In this document: piece after piece, positions 29,050-36,543 of the stretch
Position numbering within the stretch: position 1 is the stretch's first letter
Layout: each line of letters opens with the position of its first letter
Origin: a virus
DNA: 40,503 nt
Reading direction: 5' to 3' (one strand)
IMG/VR virus record: IMGVR_UViG_3300031785_000014
Coordinates: 1 to 40,503 of that record
The notes under the pieces: model-generated
What the model was told of the DNA's origin: nothing
Database searches by the model: none
The model's input: the letters and a program-made list of their open reading frames with translations, nothing else
Position numbers and translations under genes: made by a program

Positions 29050-29934
29050 TTATTCTCCGTTAATATACTTATAAGCATAATCTGTTGTAATCTCACTTAA
29101 CAAAAACTGATTACCTATTAAAGACCATAACCACTTCTCTCTTAAATCAGAATATAATGGTTGTTCTATTTTATCTAGGTCATTTAAACTATATGATACT
29201 CTATTTGCTGGACTATGTTCACTTGTAAAACTAGGTACACCTGCAATAACGGCTTCACAAGCAGCCATACTATGCCAAGATACCATAGCAAAACAATTTC
29301 TTAATTCAACACTTAAAGGTGTTGAGTTTCTTTTACCGTGTTTTCTATTTACGTATTTGTATCTGACCTGAATTGGTCTATCTGTATGTTTTTTTAATTC
29401 AGTTTTTATGTTTTCTATCCAAGTTTCTACTTCAATATCGTACCAAGTTGCTGTATGTATAGATGGTGGTATAATTATAATTGTCTGACCATCTTTTTTC
29501 CAATCTTTTAATGTTATCTCATTTAAAGAATCTTTATGTCTGCTACACATACTTTTTATATTTTCAAATCTTTCTTTATGTCTCTCATCAATATCAATCA
29601 TCTGTACATTATTTTTTATAATTCTATACCAAGGTTGACCAAAACCTGGATGTGGTTGATAATCGTTAGAAAACAAATAAGGTTGGTCAAAATAATAATA
29701 AGGTATATTATTTGTTTCACAAGCTAATTGAAGTCTTTTAGTACCTCTAATAATACCTTGAAAACAAACCTCAACATCTTCATCTGGAAAGGTACCATTC
29801 CACATTGGCCAATGTTGATTGTAAAACTCTGGTCCTTTTATCTCTGCAAAATCAAAAAACTTTAGATTATGACCTTTACCAAACTCTTCTATATATTTTC
29901 TTGTTCCTCTTTTTGTATTAAACAGATACAGCAT
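29050..29934 (-). CDS. GT-B/KpsS-like glycan protein
   Basis: 294 residues from ATG 29934. MLYLFNTKRGTRKYIEEFGK, YYYFDQPYLFS, IIIIPPSIHTATWY (second half) and ELRNCFAMVSWHSMAACEAV with VPSFTSEHSP. Paralogous to the protein at 23459. First gene of the glycan island, overlapping the RuvC-like gene by 17 nt. Acceptor unknown. Confidence 0.6.
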   Translation of the reverse strand: MLYLFNTKRGTRKYIEEFGKGHNLKFFDFAEIKGPEFYNQHWPMWNGTFPDEDVEVCFQGIIRGTKRLQLACETNNIPYYYFDQPYLFSNDYQPHPGFGQPWYRIIKNNVQMIDIDERHKERFENIKSMCSRHKDSLNEITLKDWKKDGQTIIIIPPSIHTATWYDIEVETWIENIKTELKKHTDRPIQVRYKYVNRKHGKRNSTPLSVELRNCFAMVSWHSMAACEAVIAGVPSFTSEHSPANRVSYSLNDLDKIEQPLYSDLREKWLWSLIGNQFLLSEITTDYAYKYINGE

Positions 29935-30457
29935 TACCAACCTTCATAACAAAATAACTATCAGCGATATCTGATATAGGGTTACCTACTTTATCAGTAT
30001 CGAATATTTTTTTTAAATCCATTTTAGTTTCTTTAACAAATGCCTCATACATTTTTTCTTTGTCTGCATTACCTTTACCTGTTGCACCTTTCTTGACTAC
30101 ACTTGGTACAACAACCTCATAAGGTATTTTTTCTTCCATAAGTCTATACTTTAATAGACCAGTATTCTCTGCTATTTGAAATAATGCACGACCTTTTGAG
30201 CCGTATGAATAGTTTTCTATGTAAACTTTAGGCTCGTAAGTGCTTTTGATTATATTTAATGCGAAATCAGATATTTGTTTAAACCTCTGAATAGGGTCAG
30301 TCCATTCTTTATGTGCATAACCAACAATAGATTCATTCATTTCACATTGCCACTTCTTTTTATTAGTTAAATAGTAAAACATTAAACTGCCATTGTTAAT
30401 ACAAATGGCAGGGCTGGTTAAACTATAATCAATTCCAATTATCGTCTTCGCCGTCAT
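29918..30457 (-). CDS. RuvC-like Holliday junction resolvase
   Basis: 179 residues from ATG 30457, which places the first catalytic strand right at the N-terminus (MTAKTIIGIDYSLTSPAI, Asp10); an upstream ATG at 30484 is possible. VYIENYSYGSKGRALFQIAE supplies the Glu, KKGATGKGNADKEKMYEAF the conserved Lys/Gly region and PISDIADSYFV the final Asp pair. It should cleave branched DNA during recombination and packaging, a gp49-like role. It overlaps the zinc-ribbon gene by 29 nt. Confidence 0.85.
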   Translation of the reverse strand: MTAKTIIGIDYSLTSPAICINNGSLMFYYLTNKKKWQCEMNESIVGYAHKEWTDPIQRFKQISDFALNIIKSTYEPKVYIENYSYGSKGRALFQIAENTGLLKYRLMEEKIPYEVVVPSVVKKGATGKGNADKEKMYEAFVKETKMDLKKIFDTDKVGNPISDIADSYFVMKVGNAVSV

Positions 30458-30596
30458 ACCTGCTTTCAACATCATCTTCCTCATCTACTTCATATCCACA
30501 AAATGGACAAGTCAAAGGTTGTAAGTCAAACTTATCTTCGTCCCATTCTATGGTATATTTAGTCTGACAATTTTGGCAGGTTTTTGGTGTCTTCAT
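30429..30596 (-). CDS. 55-aa zinc-ribbon protein
   Basis: Two CxxC knuckles, CQNC (residues 7-10) and CPFC (30-33), separated by an acidic strand, and a very acidic tail (DEEDDVESRYDGEDDNWN). ATG at 30596 overlaps the NrdB stop (TAATG). Similar small zinc ribbons occur in T4-like cyanophages. Function unknown; DNA or protein contact likely. Confidence 0.7.
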   Translation of the reverse strand: MKTPKTCQNCQTKYTIEWDEDKFDLQPLTCPFCGYEVDEEDDVESRYDGEDDNWN

Positions 30597-31699
30597 TATA
30601 GTTTGAATTTTTTAAATTGGTCTTTCTTTACATCTTGTTTAATGCCGCCAATTACATAACTCTCTATTTCAGTTTCCTGTGGTGCGTTTTGAGTTGAACG
30701 GCTGTTTAGCCAATGTTCTACCCAAGGAAGTGGATTTGTTTTTTGTTCGTATTGAGGTGTTAGACCTATGCCTTTCATTCGTCTGTTTGCCATATATTCT
30801 ACAAACTGGTGTAATAGTTTTTCTGATAATCCAATCATACTTCCTTTGGAAAATAGATATGTTGCCCAACGTTTTTCCTCCTGTACTGCTTCATCATACA
30901 TTTGATAAACTTCTTTTTCAGTATCTTTAATTACTTTATTCATCACACTATCATTTTCATAATCTCTATAATTATTAATAATTCTTTGAGACATTGCTAG
31001 GTGTTGTGATTCATCACGAGCAATAAATGAAATAATTTTAGCAGAACCTTCTAGTAATTTTAATTCACCAAAAGCAAAACTACAAGCAAACGATACATAG
31101 AATCTTAAACCCTCTAATATATTTACCGTTACCAATGCTTTCCATAATTTCTTTTTAAGTTCATACATATCAACACTATCTGGTTTTAAATGCCATTTAT
31201 AACCTGTATTGATTAGGTCATCATAAGTTTCTGTAATAGTTTTTGCTCTTCTTTCTATCTTCTCATCACCAATAATTGTATCAAATACATCACTTGGTTG
31301 TGAATACAAATTTTTAATTATGTAAGTATAACTTCTACTATGAATAGTCTCAATAAAATCCCAGGTAACAATACAGCCTTCAATCTCTGGTAAAGAAACA
31401 AAAGGTAAAAATGCTAAACAAGGTCCTCTACCTTGAACACTATCTAACATAGTTTGATATTTTAGATTAGCAGTAAAGATAAACTTTTGTTGTTCAGTTA
31501 ATTCAGTATAATCATTTCTATCTTTCTGTAAAGATACTTCTTCAGGTCTCCAGAAATAACCTAATTGTTGTTGGTTTAGTTTATCAAATATAGGATATTT
31601 CATATCACTATATTGTTGTACTTGTAAATCTTCACCAAAAAACATTGGTTGTTTTGTAAAGTCTATACCTTTTTCTGTATTAAATACACTTCTTCCCAT
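30596..31699 (-). CDS. nrdB: Class Ia ribonucleotide reductase beta subunit
   Basis: 367 residues, close to E. coli NrdB. Metal ligands Asp86 (TMLDSVQG), Glu117 and His120 (FIETIHSRSY), Glu212 (FAFGELKLLEG), Glu230 and His233 (ARDESQH) are present, as is the radical Tyr124. With NrdA it makes deoxyribonucleotides for phage replication. It directly follows the unknown 222-aa gene (one-base overlap) that separates it from nrdA. Confidence 0.97.
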   Translation of the reverse strand: MGRSVFNTEKGIDFTKQPMFFGEDLQVQQYSDMKYPIFDKLNQQQLGYFWRPEEVSLQKDRNDYTELTEQQKFIFTANLKYQTMLDSVQGRGPCLAFLPFVSLPEIEGCIVTWDFIETIHSRSYTYIIKNLYSQPSDVFDTIIGDEKIERRAKTITETYDDLINTGYKWHLKPDSVDMYELKKKLWKALVTVNILEGLRFYVSFACSFAFGELKLLEGSAKIISFIARDESQHLAMSQRIINNYRDYENDSVMNKVIKDTEKEVYQMYDEAVQEEKRWATYLFSKGSMIGLSEKLLHQFVEYMANRRMKGIGLTPQYEQKTNPLPWVEHWLNSRSTQNAPQETEIESYVIGGIKQDVKKDQFKKFKL

Positions 31700-32367
31700 T
31701 ACTTGTAGTCCTTATCTTTTTTGCTTTCTCTTTGTTTGTCTTCATAAAAATAATCATTAGTGTCACCAAATGCCCATTTTTCCTCTTGTTCACAAAAGAA
31801 GTATCTAGTAGAAACCTGAAAGTCTGGTTTCTTTAGTTCTTTTGGTGTTAAACTTTGTTCATACCATATCATTCTATTATTAGGTTGAGCAAAGAATTGG
31901 CCGTTATCTAACTTACCAAAATTATGTTGTTTGTGTTCAGATGGTACTTCACTAACGCTAGCGTCTACCATATTAACATCACCGTGGCAAGCGTCAATAG
32001 TAAATAAGTATTCACCACCCATTCTTTTACCACCTTTTAACATAATTTCTACATCACAATTCTTTAATAATCTTTTAGACCATATCTGAATATTATTACT
32101 AAAACCGTCCCATAATTCTAAAGAACCTAGAGGTAATTGGTCTTCTTGTTTTATATCTTTTTTCCAAACAAATGCTGATAAAGGAAACTTATCAAAGCAA
32201 GCACCATAATCTGGTAGATATGCTTCAAACATTAAAGCACGACCTTGAACAGATTTTACGGCAATCATTACTGCTTCAACTAATTCGCCGTGACCTTTTT
32301 CTAAATCGTGTAGGTACTCTTTCTTTACCCAACATTTAATATACGGAGTATTTGCTACAAAGTTCAT
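31699..32367 (-). CDS. Conserved protein between nrdA and nrdB, unknown
   Basis: 222 residues. FVANTPYIKCWVKKEYLHDL, GHGELVEAVMIAVKSVQGRA, MFEAYLPDYGACFDKFPLSA and GEYLFTIDACHGDVNMVDAS are beta-rich segments. I recall the same gene in this place in other marine T4-like phages, but no function. Position suggests nucleotide metabolism or control of the reductase. Spacing to nrdA is 9 nt. Confidence 0.65.
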   Translation of the reverse strand: MNFVANTPYIKCWVKKEYLHDLEKGHGELVEAVMIAVKSVQGRALMFEAYLPDYGACFDKFPLSAFVWKKDIKQEDQLPLGSLELWDGFSNNIQIWSKRLLKNCDVEIMLKGGKRMGGEYLFTIDACHGDVNMVDASVSEVPSEHKQHNFGKLDNGQFFAQPNNRMIWYEQSLTPKELKKPDFQVSTRYFFCEQEEKWAFGDTNDYFYEDKQRESKKDKDYK

Positions 32368-32376
32368 ATATTATCC

Positions 32377-34692
32377 TTATATTGTACAGCTTTCACAATC
32401 CTCTTCGGTTTGTAAAGTTGCCGGTTCTGTTTCTTTAACTTCATCTTTCCACCCTAATGGATGTGATGGTTCGTCTTCATCTTTCTTACTATCATATGTG
32501 TTTTGATAATAAGATGTCTTCCAACCTAGTTTATAAGTTGTTAGTAAATCGTTAGCCATTACCGAAATAGGTACTTGACCCTCATCAAAATGTTCAGGAT
32601 TATATGACCAGTTGCCACTAATGGCTTGGTCAAAATACTTTTGCATTACTGCAACGATATTTATATATCCATTATTTCCTTTCATATCCCATAACAGCGT
32701 ATAATTGTCTCGCAATTTTTTATATTCTGGTACAATTTGTTTCAGCGTACCTTTTTTAGATTTTTTAATTGACAAATAGTCTCTAGGTGGTTCTATGCCG
32801 TTTGTAGCATTAGAAACCACACTAGAGGATTCTGACGGCATTTGAGCTGATAAGGTGCTATGTCTTAGCCCATTTTCTTTGATAGATTTTCTCAATTGTT
32901 CCCATTTCATAGATAGTTTACGATTTACAATCTCATCTACCTCTTTTTTATAGGTGTCAATTGGTAATATACCGTCGGAATATTTTGTTCTATTAAAGTA
33001 TTCGCAAGGTCCTTTTTCTTTTGCAACTTCATTACTTGCCTTTAATAGATAATACTGAAACGCCTCTGTTAATTCATCAACTTCTTTCCAGGCAGCCTTG
33101 TCTTCATATGATACTTTCATTCTTGCTAGATAATGTGCAAGACCAATATAACCAATACCTAATGAACGTCTTGCTTTAGTAGAAACTTCAGCCGCTTTTA
33201 CAGGATATTTTTGATGGTCTATAATTTCATCTAATGCTCTTACTGCCAAATCACATAAGTTTTCTAAATCTTCAATATAATTAATTTTACCTACATTGAT
33301 AGCAGATAAAATACATAATGCAATTTCACCTTTACCATCTATATGTTGAATAGGGTCAGTAGGTAAAGTAATCTCTTGGCATAAATTTGACATTGTGATT
33401 CTATCTTTAAATGAAGAGTGGTCATTACAATGGTCTATATTCATAATATAGATACGACCTGTTTCTGCTCTTTCTTTCAATATGTCAAAAAATAGTTCTT
33501 GAGCACCTACTTTGACTTTTTTAATACTGGTTTTTCTTTCAGCTTTAATGTATAAGTCATCAAATGCTTCTGTACCCCAAGCTTCGTAGAGTTCGGGTAC
33601 TTCGTGAGGAGAAAATAAAGTAATATCTTCGTCATTGATAAACCTTTCATAAAATAGTTTTGATAATTGAATAGAATAATCTAATTTTCTAACTCTATTA
33701 TCTTCGGTGCCTTTATTGTTTTTTAAAACAATTATATCTTCTATTTCTTGGTGCCATATAGGAAAATGAACCGTTGCACTACCACCTCTTACGCCATTTT
33801 GTGTACAACATTTTACGGTTGCCTCAAACTTTTTAAGAAACGGTATAACACCTGTGTGTTGTACTTCACCACCTCTTATTCTACTATTAATACCTCTAAT
33901 CCTACCAGCATTAATCCCAATCCCTGCTCTTTGTGCCACGTAGCCTCCGATTGCCATATCACTAGAAAAGATACTAGGTAAAGTATCATCAACATCCACC
34001 AACACACACGAAGCATATTGTTTGATAGGTGTTCGGACACCCGCCATAACAGGCGTTGGTATATTGATTTTAAATTTAGAGATTGCGTCATAATATTTTC
34101 TAACATAACTCATCCTTTTTGTTTTTGGATATCTTGCAAATAATGTGGCACTAATCATCATATACATAAATTGTGGTGTTTCAAACAATTCGCCTGTACT
34201 TCTATCTTGTACCAAGTATTTGTCAATAACCTGTCTTAATCCTGCATATGTAAAATCATAATCTCTTTCGTGATTAACCCAATTTTCCATACGGTCAAAA
34301 TCTTTTTTATCATATAGATTTAAAATGTCTTTATCATAAACATTTTTATCTACACATTTTTTAACGTGGTCATAAATGTGTGGATGGTCCCAAAGTTTTC
34401 TGAAAATTTGTTTTCTTAAAGAGAATAGTAATAGTCTTGAAGCGACATATTGATAATTAGGATTTTCTAGTGAAATTAAATCTGAAGCCGACCTAATTAG
34501 AATTTTTTGTATTTCATCTGTTGTAATGCCATTATAAAATTGAAGGCCACTATTCATTTCAACTTGCGAGGCCGATACACCTGTAATATCTTCACAAGCA
34601 TACTCAACCATTTCGTGAATCTTGTCAATGTTAAGAGGTTCAAGTCCTCTACCATTTCTTTTTTTCACCGAAATCGTTTGATTATCTACCAT
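32377..34692 (-). CDS. nrdA: Class Ia ribonucleotide reductase alpha subunit
   Basis: 771 residues. N-terminal ATP-cone-like region (1-95: SVKKRNGRGLEPLNIDKIHE), redox Cys229 (QYASCVLVD) and Cys460 (IALCILSA), catalytic Asn436-Cys438-Glu440 in SNLCQEI, radical-transfer Tyr pair (TSYYQNTYDS near 724) and a C-terminal CESC pair for reduction by glutaredoxin or thioredoxin. SD AGGAGAT before the ATG. Probably shares the promoter upstream of the primase gene. Confidence 0.98.
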   Translation of the reverse strand: MVDNQTISVKKRNGRGLEPLNIDKIHEMVEYACEDITGVSASQVEMNSGLQFYNGITTDEIQKILIRSASDLISLENPNYQYVASRLLLFSLRKQIFRKLWDHPHIYDHVKKCVDKNVYDKDILNLYDKKDFDRMENWVNHERDYDFTYAGLRQVIDKYLVQDRSTGELFETPQFMYMMISATLFARYPKTKRMSYVRKYYDAISKFKINIPTPVMAGVRTPIKQYASCVLVDVDDTLPSIFSSDMAIGGYVAQRAGIGINAGRIRGINSRIRGGEVQHTGVIPFLKKFEATVKCCTQNGVRGGSATVHFPIWHQEIEDIIVLKNNKGTEDNRVRKLDYSIQLSKLFYERFINDEDITLFSPHEVPELYEAWGTEAFDDLYIKAERKTSIKKVKVGAQELFFDILKERAETGRIYIMNIDHCNDHSSFKDRITMSNLCQEITLPTDPIQHIDGKGEIALCILSAINVGKINYIEDLENLCDLAVRALDEIIDHQKYPVKAAEVSTKARRSLGIGYIGLAHYLARMKVSYEDKAAWKEVDELTEAFQYYLLKASNEVAKEKGPCEYFNRTKYSDGILPIDTYKKEVDEIVNRKLSMKWEQLRKSIKENGLRHSTLSAQMPSESSSVVSNATNGIEPPRDYLSIKKSKKGTLKQIVPEYKKLRDNYTLLWDMKGNNGYINIVAVMQKYFDQAISGNWSYNPEHFDEGQVPISVMANDLLTTYKLGWKTSYYQNTYDSKKDEDEPSHPLGWKDEVKETEPATLQTEEDCESCTI

Positions 34693-34701
34693 TAATATCT
34701 C

Positions 34702-35700
34702 CTAACATTTCTTGTAATTATTTAATTGAGTCAACGCACTTAATTTTGAGTAAGTATTGGTACTTATAATATTACCAACCTCACTTTTTGTCTTTCCAGA
34801 CATTATCATTTCGTTTACATCTTTAAGTTGCAAGTCATTTGGCCAAATTACCACGTTATAATTTTCATCTACAACTTTATACATTCTTTTTATTATTTCT
34901 TTATTTCTTGGTTCGTTATCAAATATATAGGTTACATTTTCTGGCGGAACATTTAATTTTAAATCTGCACCACCAGCTGCTAAACAATTATTAATAAACA
35001 TACTATCAATAGGACCCTCTACAATATAAATGTGTTCTTGTAGATTAATCTTATCAAGACCAAATACTTTTTGTTTGTTTTCATCAAACTTAATTGTCAA
35101 ATATTTTGGTTGTTCTTTACCAAATGCACGACCTTGAAAAGCAAAAGGTTTGCCATCAACGCCATAAAAAGGAATAATTAATCTAGGGTGTTCACCTTTT
35201 GTATGAGGAAAAGTATTTGGTTTAACCTCATTTACAAAAGCCATAAATTTATTACATAGATATAATTTATCAAGATACTCGTTAGGTATTAATCTATTTT
35301 TAATATATTTTTTCGCTGGGTGTTTATCATCTAGTTCAGATATTTTAGTTAGTTTATCAAAATAATCTATCTGTTCAAACTTTGTAGGTTTGAAATCAAA
35401 TTTAGGTTTCGGCGTGGAGGGTGCCGAGCCTTTATATCTTTCTAATAAGTATTGTTCATACTTTTTAGGGTCTAAAAATTTTAGAAAATTACCAAGACTT
35501 TGGCCTTCGCCACAATTGTGGCATTTAAAAAACATATCATTTTTAACTTGATATAGATATGCTCTAGCCTTGGTTTTACTTTTTTTAGAATCACCACAAT
35601 GAGGACATCTAAAATTAAAAAGGTAATCACCTTTTTTCTTAAATTGGCCTAATCTTCCAGAGATTTCATTAATAAATTTTAAATCAATATAACTTGACAT
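34702..35700 (-). CDS. 61: DNA primase gp61-like
   Basis: 332 residues (T4 gp61 is 342). N-terminal zinc ribbon RCPHCGDSKK (Cys32, Cys35) and FKCHNCGEG (Cys60, Cys63), a basic middle, then a TOPRIM domain with YIVEGPIDSMF and TYIFDNEPRN. It makes primers for lagging-strand synthesis with the gp41 helicase. The promoter at 35711-35739 ends 10 nt before the ATG, and there is no SD, so the message is almost leaderless. Confidence 0.9.
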   Translation of the reverse strand: MSSYIDLKFINEISGRLGQFKKKGDYLFNFRCPHCGDSKKSKTKARAYLYQVKNDMFFKCHNCGEGQSLGNFLKFLDPKKYEQYLLERYKGSAPSTPKPKFDFKPTKFEQIDYFDKLTKISELDDKHPAKKYIKNRLIPNEYLDKLYLCNKFMAFVNEVKPNTFPHTKGEHPRLIIPFYGVDGKPFAFQGRAFGKEQPKYLTIKFDENKQKVFGLDKINLQEHIYIVEGPIDSMFINNCLAAGGADLKLNVPPENVTYIFDNEPRNKEIIKRMYKVVDENYNVVIWPNDLQLKDVNEMIMSGKTKSEVGNIISTNTYSKLSALTQLNNYKKC

Positions 35701-35710
35701 AGCAACTCAT

Positions 35711-35739
35711 AATATATATCAATATCAGCAATAAGTCAA
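35711..35739 (-). promoter_or_regulatory. Sigma-70-type promoter for primase and the nrd genes
   Basis: TTGACT (35734-35739), 17-bp spacer, TATATT (35711-35716). Predicted start about 4 nt before the primase ATG at 35700. Confidence 0.65.
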
Positions 35740-35746
35740 TGCTGGA

Positions 35747-36175
35747 TTAACTCATCATTTGAACAATGTGTGCAAAATTTCTTGACAGAATCCAACCAAC
35801 CACGATTGAACCACCTAATATCAACCATTTATATTTCTCTAGTGTACCAACTCTCCCGCCAATGTCAAGCTTGAGAGACTTAATTTCAATTAATAATCGT
35901 TTTTCTGTCTGCTGTATCTCTTTTTGAAGTTCTTTATAGACGGTATCTATCTCTAGTTGTCTTTCTCTTAACTTTGTAAAGATTACTTCGTCTGTTTGTT
36001 CTTGTCTGGATATTTTCTCTTCGTGAACGGCCAACATCTGTTTAATAGACGTTGATACATCTGTTAACTTGTCTATAGCCGTATCAAGTCTGTTATGGAT
36101 TTGGTTAACCTGTTCCACATCTTTCTTGAGGCCGGCTATATCAATCAATATCTCTTTTGTTCCGTTCTCGGCCAT
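35747..36175 (-). CDS. Tail-anchored coiled-coil membrane protein
   Basis: 142 residues. A long coiled coil (about 10-108) ends in one C-terminal helix (YKWLILGGSIVVGWILSR). Similar tail-anchored proteins occur in T4-like cyanophages. An inner-spanin or membrane-tether role is possible; not shown. A good SD cannot be assigned with certainty. Confidence 0.65.
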   Translation of the reverse strand: MAENGTKEILIDIAGLKKDVEQVNQIHNRLDTAIDKLTDVSTSIKQMLAVHEEKISRQEQTDEVIFTKLRERQLEIDTVYKELQKEIQQTEKRLLIEIKSLKLDIGGRVGTLEKYKWLILGGSIVVGWILSRNFAHIVQMMS

Positions 36176-36185
36176 TTTATTCTTC

Positions 36186-36533
36186 TTAATTACTTAATGG
36201 ATTTGTTGACTTTAATTTAAGTTCTTGTATTTGTAATTTTAAAACTTCTATCTCTTTTTGATTAATCGCTACTTGTTTTTCGTTTTTTGCAATACCTGAA
36301 ACATCTGGTCTTTCTTTATCTGATTTTTCAAGTAAAGATATTCTTTCGTTTGACTTAGCGATTTCACCAGTATTTTTTGCTATACCAGATATATCAACAT
36401 TAGAGCCTTCTATTGATGAAAGTCTAGTATTGAATTCGCCCCAAGCGTAAAAACCACCACCAATGGTAGCAATCACACCAATAAGGGCTGCATAGGTAGA
36501 AAGTTTATCTACTATTCCGTTTTTCATTTTCAT
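36186..36533 (-). CDS. N-terminally anchored coiled-coil protein
   Basis: 115 residues. One helix at 12-31 (YAALIGVIATIGGGFYAWGE), then a coiled coil containing two similar units, NVDISGIAKNTGEIAKSNER and PDVSGIAKNEKQVAINQKE. The topology mirrors that of its neighbour at 35747. Function unknown. Confidence 0.65.
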   Translation of the reverse strand: MKMKNGIVDKLSTYAALIGVIATIGGGFYAWGEFNTRLSSIEGSNVDISGIAKNTGEIAKSNERISLLEKSDKERPDVSGIAKNEKQVAINQKEIEVLKLQIQELKLKSTNPLSN

Positions 36534-36543
36534 AATTCCCTTT

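Noticed and set aside
32658-32665. TATAAATA match inside nrdA
   Set aside because: No gene starts downstream within a useful distance and the bases are explained by conserved reductase codons.
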